This document shows positions 38,449-46,341 of a DNA stretch of 64,000 nt, one piece after another. How positions within the stretch are numbered: the first letter of the stretch is position 1; each line of letters opens with the position of its first letter. This DNA comes from Shewanella sp. MTB7 (GTDB lineage Bacteria; Pseudomonadota; Gammaproteobacteria; Enterobacterales; Shewanellaceae). The notes under the pieces are model-generated. The model searched no databases. It worked only from the letters and a program-made list of their open reading frames with translations, and was not told where the DNA came from. A program made the translations under genes and the position numbers. The DNA lies in assembly GCF_027571385.1 (NCBI RefSeq), contig NZ_CP085636.1, forward strand, positions 4,530,001-4,594,000, written 5' to 3'.

Positions 38449-38934
38449 ATGTCAACATCAATTTGGGATTTTACCGTTAATAGTATACAAGGCAAGCCTA
38501 TCCCTTTTACCGATTTCAAAGGTAAAGTACTCTTGATAGTTAATACCGCAAGTGGTTGTGGTTTTACTCCCCAATATAAAGGCTTACAAGCTCTGTATGA
38601 CGCTTATGGACCTGATAAGTTTGTCGTTCTAGGCTTCCCATGCAATCAGTTCGGCCAACAAGAAAGTGCAAGTGAAGTTGAGATCCAATCTTTTTGTGAA
38701 CTCAACTTTAATGTCAGTTTTCCACTATTTCAAAAAATAGAGGTTAACGGAGAGAATGCAGATCCACTGTATAGATACCTAAAATCTTCAGCTAAAGGGA
38801 TCTTGGGTAGCGAAAGAATCAAATGGAATTTCACTAAATTCTTAATCGATGCCAATGGCAAAGTATTAGAGAGATACGCTCCAACGACTAAGCCTGAAGA
38901 AATAACAAAAAAAATTGAAGAATTATTATTGTAA
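38449..38934 (+). CDS. glutathione peroxidase-family (thiol peroxidase) protein
   Basis: A 161-residue cytoplasmic peroxidase of the thioredoxin fold. The peroxidatic Cys37 lies in NTASGCGFTPQYKGL, and FPCNQFGQQE supplies Gln of the catalytic tetrad with a further cysteine, and IKWNFTKFL gives Trp and Asn. It contains cysteine and not selenocysteine. Bacterial members such as BtuE reduce hydrogen and lipid peroxides, usually with thioredoxin as donor. The start is supported by GGAG about nine bases upstream. Its terminator directly precedes the first sigma-E type promoter. Confidence 0.9.
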   Translation: MSTSIWDFTVNSIQGKPIPFTDFKGKVLLIVNTASGCGFTPQYKGLQALYDAYGPDKFVVLGFPCNQFGQQESASEVEIQSFCELNFNVSFPLFQKIEVNGENADPLYRYLKSSAKGILGSERIKWNFTKFLIDANGKVLERYAPTTKPEEITKKIEELLL

Positions 38935-38960
38935 ATCAGGTGACTAGGAATTAGATCGCG

Positions 38961-38989
38961 GATCTTATAAAAAAGATCGATTGTTTTTT
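38961..38989 (+). terminator. intrinsic terminator of the glutathione peroxidase gene
   Basis: GATCTT and AAGATC form a 6-bp stem with a 6-nt loop, followed by GATTG and six T residues. It ends at the base before the -35 box of the next promoter. Confidence 0.65.
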
Positions 38990-39016
38990 GAACTTTTGAC
39001 ATTCTGCAAACTCAAA
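38990..39016 (+). promoter_or_regulatory. sigma-E-type promoter of small RNA a
   Basis: GAACTT at 38990-38995 and TCAAA at 39012-39016 are separated by 16 nt, matching the extracytoplasmic sigma-E consensus (GGAACTT, 15-17 nt, TCNNA). Confidence 0.7.
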
Positions 39017-39021
39017 GTTTA

Positions 39022-39127
39022 TGAGCAGCGAAGAGTTTTTTCATGTTCATCATTCTCCCCGGGGCTTCTAGCGCAGTCCCCTTGACCTAACAGGTCATAA
39101 GGCAATCCTATGATTGCCCTTTTTTTT
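39022..39127 (+). ncRNA. putative sigma-E-dependent small RNA a
   Basis: Predicted transcript of about 106 nt, start placed six bases after the -10 box. It has a T-run, the core GTTCATCATTCTCCCC at 39045-39060, the shared motif CTAGCGC at 39068-39074, a small stem TGACCT/AGGTCA (39084-39097) and a terminator stem GGCAATC/GATTGCC (39101-39118) followed by eight T residues. No open frame of note is present. Promoter type, core and layout resemble MicA, whose seed contains ATCATCATCCC. The core is complementary over 11 nt to the start region of the porin gene in this window. Confidence 0.65.
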
Positions 39128-39190
39128 GCTTTTTTTACCAACGTCTATTCACCTTAAACAAAATAAATTGAATTATTTTAAGGAATGAAT

Positions 39191-39217
39191 GAACTATTTT
39201 AATCAATGAGACTCTGA
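39191..39217 (+). promoter_or_regulatory. sigma-E-type promoter of small RNA b
   Basis: GAACTA at 39191-39196 and TCTGA at 39213-39217, spacing 16 nt. One base differs from GAACTT in the -35 box. Confidence 0.65.
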
Positions 39218-39222
39218 CTATA

Positions 39223-39415
39223 TGTAACGTTTGTAGTGTTACTCGTTTAATGTTTTCATCTGGTTCATCACCTCCCTTTAGGGCGCTCATTTGAGCCCCA
39301 GTGAGAAGAATTAAGTTTGACTGCTAGCGCTGACAGCTTAACTATTCTACATACTCATTCTTTAAAGAATGAAACGGCATCCCATCTCAGTAGAGATAAT
39401 GGATGCCTTTTTTTT
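39223..39415 (+). ncRNA. putative sigma-E-dependent small RNA b
   Basis: Predicted transcript of about 193 nt. The core reads GTTCATCACCTCCC at 39263-39276, preceded by a T-rich patch, then a GGGC/GCCC stem, the motif CTAGCGC at 39324-39330, and a terminator GGCATCC...GGATGCC (39376-39407) with eight T residues. In this copy the core contains ATCACCTCC, identical to the 16S rRNA 3' tail that pairs with ribosome binding sites. Orientation and arrangement are the same as in copies a, c and d. Confidence 0.6.
39376..39415 (+). terminator. terminator of small RNA b
   Basis: GGCATCC pairs with GGATGCC, extended inward by ATCTC/GAGAT, and is followed by eight T residues. Confidence 0.8.
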
Positions 39416-39451
39416 ATCTGCTACCCCATAGGCATAGATAAAATTTCGGCT

Positions 39452-41242
39452 CTATTTAGTAAAATTCAAAATCTTATCTAACTGAGAAACGATGGAAGGA
39501 TGATAGCCTTTACGCGCTTGGTTATAGATCTGTTGCACCTCAGTCTCATAACCCGCGACTTGTAACTCAGAGAAAAGTGGTCTGACAAACTTACCTCGAC
39601 CGATACGAATAAGATAATCACTTAACGCGGGAAGCACTGGATCATAATGATTACGAATCGCTACCCTAAACCAGTCACAAGCGATCTCTGCATTTGTCGA
39701 TTCAGTAAGCTTAAATTGTTCATCAAGATCCATAAGTTGTGACTGTGTTTGTATCTCTGGCAGACTATTTAAAAAATACTGCCAGTGATGGACACGCCAA
39801 AGTGTTGTATCTAACGAATTAGCTTTCGCACCTTTAGCCCACAAAGTGAGTGCAACATCGACTTTATCTAAACTATTCGATACTGGCGCCGAAAAATACT
39901 CAGGCATACCGCAACCATATACCCATTCATTAAGTTCTGCTGCTGAGATCTTGTCAACGTGCTCAACCAGCAAAGTAGTTTTAGCGTATTCAATAAAGAT
40001 CTCTGTTGTAATAGCCTCAAACGCAAAGTGTTCAACATAAGTAAACAGAAACTTATCGAATGCCTCACGACCTATTCTTCTCTCAAGATCATGAACAAAC
40101 ATCGAAGCCTTATCATAAGTAAAACGATTGAATGCTTCATTTGGATCTTGTTGCTGTACATTAGCTGGTAAGTTTTGCTCAGCAAATTCAGTGGTGGCCA
40201 ACTCCTCTTTTAAGCGCCCATATTCCAGAACGACTTCTAGCTCAGCTTGCTCCTTACCAAATACCGCTTCGACGATCCTATTGGTAAAGTAAGTGGTAAA
40301 CCCTTCGTTTAACCAAAGATCACGCCAAGTCGCATTACTCACTAAATTCCCAGTCCAAGAGTGCGCTAGCTCGTGAGCAACCGTCGACACTAAACTCTTG
40401 TCACCTGCGATCAGCGTTGGTGTCATGAAGGCGAGGCGAGGGTTCTCCATACCACCGAAAGGAAAACTGGAGGGCAGCACTAACATGTCATATCGACCCC
40501 ATGGATATGGACCTAACAAAGATTCAGCAATCTCAACCATCGTCTCTGTATCCTCAAACTCCTTTACTGCGGCCTCAAGCACCAGAGGTTCGGCATATAC
40601 TCCGGTTCTTGGACCTATCTGGCCAAATGCTAACTCCCCCACCGCAATCGCAAGTAGGTGAGTTGGAATAGGTTTTTCCATGGAGAAAGTAAACTCGCCA
40701 TTTAATGTCGCTGTCGCATCATTCATCGCACTCATCACTGCACGCATACCTAGGGGGACTGTGACGCTCGCTTCAAACGTGATCCGCGCTTTAGGCGTAT
40801 CTTGCAGCGGGATCCAACTTCTGGCATTGACGGGCTGAGATTGACTAAATAAAAAAGGAAGCTTTTTGCTACTGGTTTGCTCTGGTGTAAGCCACTGCAG
40901 TCCTTCAGCATTGGCTGAGGTCACATAATGAATAGTGACTTTACTGGTCAGTGAAGATAACGCGATATTTAAGCGCTGACCCAATACGGGATCGTGTTTA
41001 TCGATGGCATAATCCAGCTCAGATCCCGCATCATCTTCTACTTGAACAATGGTTAACTCTCTTAAGTCTAACCAAAGTTCACAGCAGTCTTTATCCACAC
41101 GATCCAACTCCAGAGTGGCAATCCCCGATAACTGTTTAGTTTGGAAATTGACATCTAATACCAATAAAAGATGCGTTACTCTCACCTTCTCAACGTTGGA
41201 AAAAGAGTGATAGTCATGATTGTTATCCCATCGATTCAGCAC
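39452..41242 (-). CDS. M1-family aminopeptidase (leukotriene A4 hydrolase type)
   Basis: A 596-residue zinc aminopeptidase. The N-terminal beta-saddle domain (about 15-195) leads to the exopeptidase motif GGMENPR and to His290-Glu291-x-x-His294 with Glu313 eighteen residues later (HELAHSWTGNLVS...WLNEGF). A C-terminal helical domain (about 455-590) is of the LTA4-hydrolase type. No signal peptide is present, so it is cytoplasmic or exported by another route. Such bacterial enzymes remove N-terminal residues from peptides; an epoxide hydrolase activity as in animals is not implied. It lies between the two pairs of small RNA genes, on the opposite strand to them. Confidence 0.88.
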   Translation of the reverse strand: MLNRWDNNHDYHSFSNVEKVRVTHLLLVLDVNFQTKQLSGIATLELDRVDKDCCELWLDLRELTIVQVEDDAGSELDYAIDKHDPVLGQRLNIALSSLTSKVTIHYVTSANAEGLQWLTPEQTSSKKLPFLFSQSQPVNARSWIPLQDTPKARITFEASVTVPLGMRAVMSAMNDATATLNGEFTFSMEKPIPTHLLAIAVGELAFGQIGPRTGVYAEPLVLEAAVKEFEDTETMVEIAESLLGPYPWGRYDMLVLPSSFPFGGMENPRLAFMTPTLIAGDKSLVSTVAHELAHSWTGNLVSNATWRDLWLNEGFTTYFTNRIVEAVFGKEQAELEVVLEYGRLKEELATTEFAEQNLPANVQQQDPNEAFNRFTYDKASMFVHDLERRIGREAFDKFLFTYVEHFAFEAITTEIFIEYAKTTLLVEHVDKISAAELNEWVYGCGMPEYFSAPVSNSLDKVDVALTLWAKGAKANSLDTTLWRVHHWQYFLNSLPEIQTQSQLMDLDEQFKLTESTNAEIACDWFRVAIRNHYDPVLPALSDYLIRIGRGKFVRPLFSELQVAGYETEVQQIYNQARKGYHPSIVSQLDKILNFTK

Positions 41243-41377
41243 TTAAATATCCTTTTGATTAACATGGTTTTAATAATAGCCATAGCAAAGCCAATTGTCA
41301 TTGCCATCGTAATTGACTTCATTTCATTAAGATGAAAGACTTAATGGATATTATATACAAAATAAAGGTAATCCTTA

Positions 41378-42259
41378 ATGAAGGTATTAAATCTGCTCCC
41401 TATCACTGCTATTTTATCCCTTTTCACTGTTACAGCAGAGGCTAAACCCGTAGCTCCTATTTCTGAAATCTTGGCTCAGGAGTATGCTTGCAGCGATACC
41501 ATTGTTATCCGTTCCCAAGCTTTAACAACATTTCAAATAGAACAAGCATGTAAGTTACTGGGTAAGCAGGAAGCTAAGTTTCATCAACTCTTCGACACCC
41601 AAGGTAAACCCGTCGCCAATGACAACAACATCAGCATGCGAGCAAACGTCTATCACTCTCGGGAAGATTACACTCAATATGTCACCGCCCATTTTGATGT
41701 ACCCAATGACAATGGTGGCATGTTCTTAGAGGGATCCCCTCATAAAGCAGGTAACCAAGCTGAGTTTGTCGCCTATGAAAAGAAAAGAGAGATTTGGAAC
41801 TTAGCCCACGAATATGTGCATTATCTCGATGGTCACTTCAATCTCTATGGTGATTTTTGCGCATCACTCCATGATTCCCATAGTGCACCTGAATATTGCC
41901 CTAAACCTGCACCGCTCTTACCTCATCTTGTATGGTGGAGTGAAGGTTTAGGTGAATACATTTCTCTGGGAGATAACAATAAAGCAGCCATTGAATTAGC
42001 TAAAGAATCTTTGGCAACCGCAAGCACTTACTCTCTTAGTGAGCTATTTAATACCAGTTATGAAATAAACGGAGGTTCAGACAGAGTTTACCGTTGGGGC
42101 TATTTAGCCGTTCGCTTTATGATGGAACAACACAAAGACAAAATTGATACCATGTTAACCTTCACTCGAAAGGGAGATTACCCAAGATACCAGGCCTTGA
42201 TTAAACAATGGGGTACTGATATGGATGCGAATTTTCAAGCTTGGCTCAACACACTTTAA
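41378..42259 (+). CDS. short secreted M9 (collagenase)-like metallopeptidase
   Basis: A 293-residue secreted protein. Signal peptide 1-22 (cleaved near AEA-KP). Zinc site His144-Glu145-x-x-His148 in AHEYVHYLDGHFNLYGDF, with a glutamate at 189 in VWWSEGLGEYIS; this wording matches Vibrio and clostridial collagenases of family M9. Those enzymes have a large activator domain before the peptidase domain and PKD or collagen-binding domains after it, none of which is present here. Between the two zinc motifs there is a longer loop containing two cysteines. Substrate is therefore uncertain. It is divergent from the M1 gene and followed by small RNA genes c and d. Confidence 0.78.
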   Translation: MKVLNLLPITAILSLFTVTAEAKPVAPISEILAQEYACSDTIVIRSQALTTFQIEQACKLLGKQEAKFHQLFDTQGKPVANDNNISMRANVYHSREDYTQYVTAHFDVPNDNGGMFLEGSPHKAGNQAEFVAYEKKREIWNLAHEYVHYLDGHFNLYGDFCASLHDSHSAPEYCPKPAPLLPHLVWWSEGLGEYISLGDNNKAAIELAKESLATASTYSLSELFNTSYEINGGSDRVYRWGYLAVRFMMEQHKDKIDTMLTFTRKGDYPRYQALIKQWGTDMDANFQAWLNTL

Positions 42260-42300
42260 CCCAGTAAAGATATATTAAAATAATAATTGGTAAAAATATT

Positions 42301-42327
42301 GAACCAATGACATAAAGCTTAGTCTTA
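42301..42327 (+). promoter_or_regulatory. sigma-E-type promoter of small RNA c
   Basis: GAACCA at 42301-42306 and TCTTA at 42323-42327, spacing 16 nt. This is the weakest of the four in its -35 box; a TATAAT at 42327-42332 could also give a sigma-70 promoter. Confidence 0.5.
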
Positions 42328-42332
42328 TATAA

Positions 42333-42562
42333 TGAACCTGTTGCACTGCATGATTATTTTGCTCTGTTTTTTGTTCATCATCATCTCCCTTTAAGAAACC
42401 TATTGGCTTCTTCTAAGAAGAGATAAGACTTTGCTAGCGCACACTGGACTTGAGTTTCAACCTAAACTTTGATAACCCAACGTCAGTGAATAGTCCTCTC
42501 CTCTTACTTTAATATGAAAGATCTTTGTGGCAGCCCTCGATTGTAGGAGCTGCCATTTTTTT
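42333..42562 (+). ncRNA. putative sigma-E-dependent small RNA c
   Basis: Predicted transcript of about 230 nt, the longest of the four. A T6 patch precedes the core GTTCATCATCATCTCCC at 42373-42389; CTAGCGC lies at 42434-42440. The terminator pairs TGGCAGC (42528-42534) with GCTGCCA (42549-42555) and is followed by seven T residues. No ribosome-binding-site-supported frame was seen inside. Confidence 0.6.
42528..42562 (+). terminator. terminator of small RNA c
   Basis: TGGCAGC pairs with GCTGCCA, extended by CCT/AGG inside, followed by seven T residues. Confidence 0.8.
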
Positions 42563-42667
42563 ATCTCTAACTTCCCTTTTACAGTCAATATTCAGTTCTA
42601 GTAAGCTCACTTTTCAACTTGATAGATCTTGGGATCAAAAAAAGATCCTAAATTTTGAAAATAATCT

Positions 42668-42694
42668 GAACTTTATCAACAAACAGGACTCTGA
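42668..42694 (+). promoter_or_regulatory. sigma-E-type promoter of small RNA d
   Basis: GAACTT at 42668-42673 and TCTGA at 42690-42694, spacing 16 nt. It is one of the two best matches to the sigma-E consensus in the set. Confidence 0.7.
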
Positions 42695-42699
42695 ATATA

Positions 42700-42853
42700 T
42701 GAACCGAATTGTTGTGTAAAGTTAACTTGTTATGCTGACTCTGCATTTTTTCACTGTTCATCATCATTCTCCTTAATTAGATAGTGTCTAGTACAGCTAT
42801 CACCCTATTCCAAGTTTGGAACATGTAGCGACCTGATTAGGTCGCTTTTTTTT
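42700..42853 (+). ncRNA. putative sigma-E-dependent small RNA d
   Basis: Predicted transcript of about 154 nt. A T6 patch and the core GTTCATCATCATTCTCC at 42756-42772 are followed by a degenerate TCTAGTACAGC where the other copies have CTAGCGC, and by a terminator GCGACCT/AGGTCGC (42828-42845) with eight T residues. The next gene, pstS, is convergent and ends 85 bp further on. Confidence 0.62.
42828..42853 (+). terminator. terminator of small RNA d
   Basis: GCGACCT and AGGTCGC form a perfect 7-bp stem with a GATT loop, followed by eight T residues. Confidence 0.85.
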
Positions 42854-42937
42854 GTCTATCTGAAAGTAGAACATTTACGGCAGACACAAAAAAGCCTCAC
42901 AAGGAAGCCTCTATCAAGTGTCGTTTAGGGTTTTAGT

Positions 42938-43909
42938 TTAAAGACGGATGCCGGCTTTAGCTAAATCCTTGGCAGTAACATTGCGAGGCAGTGGTACATA
43001 GCCATCTTTCTCAACAATTTGCTGACCTTGTTTAGACAGGACAAACTTAAGAAATTCACGGTCCATAGGAGATAAATCTTTATTGGGGTGCTTGTTCACG
43101 TAAACATATAAGTAACGCGATAGCGGGTAGGCACCACTTGCTGCATTAGCAGCAGTTGCTTCTATGTACTTAGTTCCTTTCTTCGCTATCGCTACCGCTT
43201 TTACACCAGCCGTCTTATAACCGATACCAGAGTAACCGATAGCATTAAGTGATTGAGACACAGACTGAACAACAGACGCTGAGCCAGGTTGTTCATTCAC
43301 GTTCGCTTTAAAGTCACCTTTACATAGGGCTTTCTTTTTAAAATAACCGTAAGTGCCGGATACTGAGTTACGACCATAAAGCTGTATATCTTTGGCAGAC
43401 CAGCCGCCTGCTAGCCCTACTTCGCCCCAGCGCCTAACGTCATCACCGCCGCACTTATGGGTTGCAGAAAAAAGGCTGTCGATCTGCTCTATGCTTAATC
43501 CTTTAATCGGATTGTCTTTATGGACGAATACAGCCAGTGCATCAATTGCAACACGAATAGCGGTTGGCTGGTAACCATAGCGCTTTTCAAAGGCTTCTAC
43601 TTCATTAGGCTTCATTTTACGGCTCATAGGACCGAACTGAGAAGTGGCTTCTGTCAATGCCGGTGGTGCAGTAGAAGACCCAGCAGCCTGAATTTGAATG
43701 TTAACGTTAGGGTATATCTCTTTAAATTCTTCAGCCCAAAGTGTCATCATATTCGCCAAAGTATCTGAGCCTACCGATGATAGGTTACCCGATACGCCAC
43801 TTGTTTTTTCATAAACAGGCAGTGACTTATCAATTGCAGCGATAGAGGTTGCAGAAAAAACACTTGCGACAGTTAAACTTACTGCACCGACAATTTGTTT
43901 CAGTTTCAT
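42938..43909 (-). CDS. pstS: phosphate ABC transporter substrate-binding protein PstS
   Basis: A 323-residue periplasmic phosphate-binding protein. The start at [10 protein letters not shown] is preferred over an upstream in-frame codon because GGAG lies seven bases before it and the signal peptide (about 1-25) then begins at once. Phosphate-binding segments are visible as [35 protein letters not shown] and [15 protein letters not shown]. It supplies phosphate to a PstCAB membrane transporter, whose genes are not in the window. It lies downstream of phoB and phoR on the same strand, with a strong Pho box 85-102 bp before its start, so it should be induced by phosphate starvation. Confidence 0.92.
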   Translation of the reverse strand: MKLKQIVGAVSLTVASVFSATSIAAIDKSLPVYEKTSGVSGNLSSVGSDTLANMMTLWAEEFKEIYPNVNIQIQAAGSSTAPPALTEATSQFGPMSRKMKPNEVEAFEKRYGYQPTAIRVAIDALAVFVHKDNPIKGLSIEQIDSLFSATHKCGGDDVRRWGEVGLAGGWSAKDIQLYGRNSVSGTYGYFKKKALCKGDFKANVNEQPGSASVVQSVSQSLNAIGYSGIGYKTAGVKAVAIAKKGTKYIEATAANAASGAYPLSRYLYVYVNKHPNKDLSPMDREFLKFVLSKQGQQIVEKDGYVPLPRNVTAKDLAKAGIRL

Positions 43910-43993
43910 TATTTGCTCCAGTAATACACGTACTTGCTTGAATAAATTAATAGCAAGTATCAATTGTCAGCGTGACAAGTCTATTACCTTGAC

Positions 43994-44011
43994 GTGACAT
44001 TTAGATGACAT
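43994..44011 (-). promoter_or_regulatory. Pho box upstream of pstS
   Basis: On the minus strand ATGTCATCTAAATGTCAC matches the PhoB consensus of two CTGTCAT-like repeats with a 4-bp AT-rich spacer at 16 of 18 repeat-or-spacer class positions by eye. It lies between phoR and pstS and points toward pstS. Confidence 0.75.
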
Positions 44012-44041
44012 CCTAAATTCTGTCCTATGAAGTAATACAAT

Positions 44042-45343
44042 TTAATAGTATGAGGTCGATATCAAATTTTCGGGAATAAGGAAACTAAACTGACTTCCCT
44101 CACCCAGTTCACTGGTAATAATCAGTTCACTCTGGTGATGACCAAGCGCATGCTTAGTTATCGCTAAACCAAGCCCTGTTCCTCCTTTTTGGCGTGTTCG
44201 AGCACTATCAACTCGATAGAAGCGTTCAGTTAACCGTCCAATATGTTGTGGTGCGATACCATCACCCGTATCAGCAACCGTAAACATCGCCCCTGAAGTC
44301 ACTTTTTTCCAACTCACATCAATTTTTCCACCAGGTGGTGTATAACGGATCGCGTTTGAAATTAGGTTTGAGCATGCACTACGCAGTTCAATCTCAATAC
44401 CGTATAAGTGGCAGTCTTCCTCACATATAAAGTTGAGATAATGCTGCCCGAGAGATAACGCTTCCGCCTCCTCTGTGAGTACATCCATCATGTGTGACAT
44501 ATTCACTTTGACCTCCAAATTATTCTCCGCAGAATCCTCAATACGCGACAATACCAGTAACTGTTCAACCATAGAGCGCATCCTGTGAGTCTGTTGTTGC
44601 ATCTGCTCCATCGCTTTGGTGTTTGGAGAGTCGGGTTCTGCCATCTCCTGCATCATCTCAAGGTAGCCCTGTAATACCGTAAGTGGAGTCTTAAGCTCAT
44701 GTGACACATTGGCCACAAAATCTTTACGCATACTTTCTAGCTGTCTGACTCGGGTAATATCACGGGCTATAAGTAGAAACTGCCCTGTCCCATAGCCCAT
44801 GATTCGAATCTCAAGTACACGCCGCTCAGACAGCGGAGACGCTAACTCAAAGGGATCATGGTATATCTCTTTCTTTAAATAATTTGAAAAATCAGGGTGA
44901 CGCAATAAGTTATCTATTCTCTGACCACTGTCTAATGGCCACACTAAACCCAGCAGCAGCTGAGCCAACTTATTACACCAAACAATATTGTAATCGGCAT
45001 CAAGCACGACAGCAGCGTCCGGCAGCGCTTCAGCTCCCTGTCGAAAACGTCCCAAAAGAAAAGCTAGCTGCGACACTCGTTTGCGATTTTTTCCCTGCAG
45101 ACGGTAGATGCCATTAAACACCCCTTCCCAACTGCCTTTTCCATTGGGGGGCGTGAGACGTTTATCTCGCCATAACCAAAAATTGAGTCTTGAAAGTTGG
45201 CGATAATGCCAAAAAAGAAGAGAGATAGCCCCGATAAGCAGGACCCAAACGATCTCTCCGATAAGGAGACCTAAAATAAAGCAGAGTATCAGGTAGGTTA
45301 TTAAGCGAGATAACAGCCGATAACCTGAATATGATTCAAACAT
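44042..45343 (-). CDS. phoR: phosphate regulon sensor histidine kinase PhoR
   Basis: A 433-residue membrane kinase. Two close transmembrane helices (about 10-45) with almost no periplasmic part are followed by a charged linker, a PAS domain (about 105-190), a HisKA domain with the phosphorylated His215 in VSHELKTPL, and an HATPase domain with N box (SNLISNAIRYTPPGG), G1 (VADTGDGIAP) and G2 (GGTGLGLAI). It phosphorylates and dephosphorylates PhoB in response to the state of the Pst transporter. It starts 103 bp after phoB on the same strand. Confidence 0.93.
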   Translation of the reverse strand: MFESYSGYRLLSRLITYLILCFILGLLIGEIVWVLLIGAISLLFWHYRQLSRLNFWLWRDKRLTPPNGKGSWEGVFNGIYRLQGKNRKRVSQLAFLLGRFRQGAEALPDAAVVLDADYNIVWCNKLAQLLLGLVWPLDSGQRIDNLLRHPDFSNYLKKEIYHDPFELASPLSERRVLEIRIMGYGTGQFLLIARDITRVRQLESMRKDFVANVSHELKTPLTVLQGYLEMMQEMAEPDSPNTKAMEQMQQQTHRMRSMVEQLLVLSRIEDSAENNLEVKVNMSHMMDVLTEEAEALSLGQHYLNFICEEDCHLYGIEIELRSACSNLISNAIRYTPPGGKIDVSWKKVTSGAMFTVADTGDGIAPQHIGRLTERFYRVDSARTRQKGGTGLGLAITKHALGHHQSELIITSELGEGSQFSFLIPENLISTSYY

Positions 45344-45446
45344 ATATTACCAATTGCATTAAATATATCCAGACCATAGGAGAAGGTGAAGCGCAAGTTA
45401 ACTCAAGTCACATACGCGCCTAACCTATCAAAACAGCTCATCGGTA

Positions 45447-46136
45447 CTATGTTCGAGTAGAGAAACGGTAACCCGCACCTCGAACCGTTTGAATTAAACG
45501 ATCATGACTCGAAGGTTCAATTGCTTTTCTCAATCGTCTGATATGCACATCTACCGTTCGATCTTCAACATAAACATTGGTACCCCATACATTATCGAGT
45601 AACTGTTCACGACTGTACACTCTCTCTGGATGCGTCATAAAGAAATGAAGCAACCTAAATTCAGTAGGCCCCATCTCCAATACTTTGTTGTCCACTGTTA
45701 CTCTGTGGCTAATAGGATCTAACATCAAGCCCTGAACATCAATAGGTTCCTCAAGGCTCGTTGGAGAACTACGGCGGATCACAGCCTTAATTCTTGCCAC
45801 TAACTCCTTTGGAGAAAATGGCTTAGTGATATAATCATCGGCTCCGACTTCCAAACCTCGTACTTTATCTTCCTCCTCACCACGAGCAGTCAACATAATG
45901 ATGGGAATTTGGCGGGTAAATTCATCTTGGCGTAAACGTTTGGCCAATTGAATGCCGCTACCACCAGGAAACATCCAATCTAGTAAAACAAGATCGGGAT
46001 AGGGTTCACAAACCATGTCTAACGCAGAGTCAAAATCTTCAGCAGCGGTAACAACAAAACCATGTTGTTCCAGCACAAAAGTTAGCATCTCTCTAATCGC
46101 TAACTCATCTTCAACAATCAATATCCTAGCAGCCAT
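45447..46136 (-). CDS. phoB: phosphate regulon response regulator PhoB
   Basis: A 229-residue OmpR-type response regulator. The receiver domain (1-125) holds Glu9-Asp10, the phosphorylated Asp53 in [13 protein letters not shown], Thr in MLTARG and Lys in YITKPFSP. The winged-helix DNA-binding domain (about 130-229) ends in [12 protein letters not shown]. It should activate pstS and other phosphate genes by binding Pho boxes. It is the first gene of the phoB-phoR pair. Two TTGTCATAAA repeats upstream may be its own control site. Confidence 0.93.
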   Translation of the reverse strand: MAARILIVEDELAIREMLTFVLEQHGFVVTAAEDFDSALDMVCEPYPDLVLLDWMFPGGSGIQLAKRLRQDEFTRQIPIIMLTARGEEEDKVRGLEVGADDYITKPFSPKELVARIKAVIRRSSPTSLEEPIDVQGLMLDPISHRVTVDNKVLEMGPTEFRLLHFFMTHPERVYSREQLLDNVWGTNVYVEDRTVDVHIRRLRKAIEPSSHDRLIQTVRGAGYRFSTRT

Positions 46137-46216
46137 AAGCGATCTTCTGTCCGATGAATGTTCACACGTCTATTATTGGTCAGTTTTATTACAAAATTAT
46201 GATCATCGGCACTATT

Positions 46217-46246
46217 TTGTCATAAATAGAGAAAACTTGTCATAAA
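46217..46246. promoter_or_regulatory. direct repeat of TTGTCATAAA upstream of phoB
   Basis: Two exact 10-bp copies, at 46217-46226 and 46237-46246, contain the TGTCAT of Pho half-sites. The 20-bp period and the orientation (opposite to phoB) differ from the usual 11-bp Pho arrangement, so binding by PhoB is only possible. Confidence 0.4.
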
Positions 46247-46294
46247 CTTAATCTTGCACTCTCAAGTAGCTTGGTTTTTTTTGCTTTTTATAAA

Positions 46295-46332
46295 CAGCAA
46301 TAAAAAGAGGCCTAAGCCTCTTTTTATTGCTG
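46295..46332 (-). terminator. 17-bp stem terminator of the porin gene
   Basis: CAGCAATAAAAAGAGGC pairs without error with the segment at 46316-46332 over a 4-nt loop, immediately after the porin stop on the minus strand. Its A and T tracts let it work in either direction. Confidence 0.85.
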
Positions 46333-46341
46333 AATAGCACT

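Larger units (their letters stand above)
38935..39451. other. intergenic region carrying small RNA genes a and b
   Basis: 517 bp without a protein gene. It contains in order: the peroxidase terminator, sigma-E-type promoter and small RNA a, its terminator, sigma-E-type promoter and small RNA b, its terminator. Confidence 0.65.
42260..42937. other. intergenic region carrying small RNA genes c and d
   Basis: 678 bp without a protein gene. It contains two sigma-E-type promoters and two terminators in the same order and orientation as the 38.9-39.4 kb region. Confidence 0.65.

Noticed and set aside
38935..42853. CRISPR or other short-repeat array formed by the repeated GTTCATCA cores
   Set aside because: The cores are hundreds of bases apart, each tied to a promoter and a terminator, with no regular spacing and no cas genes.
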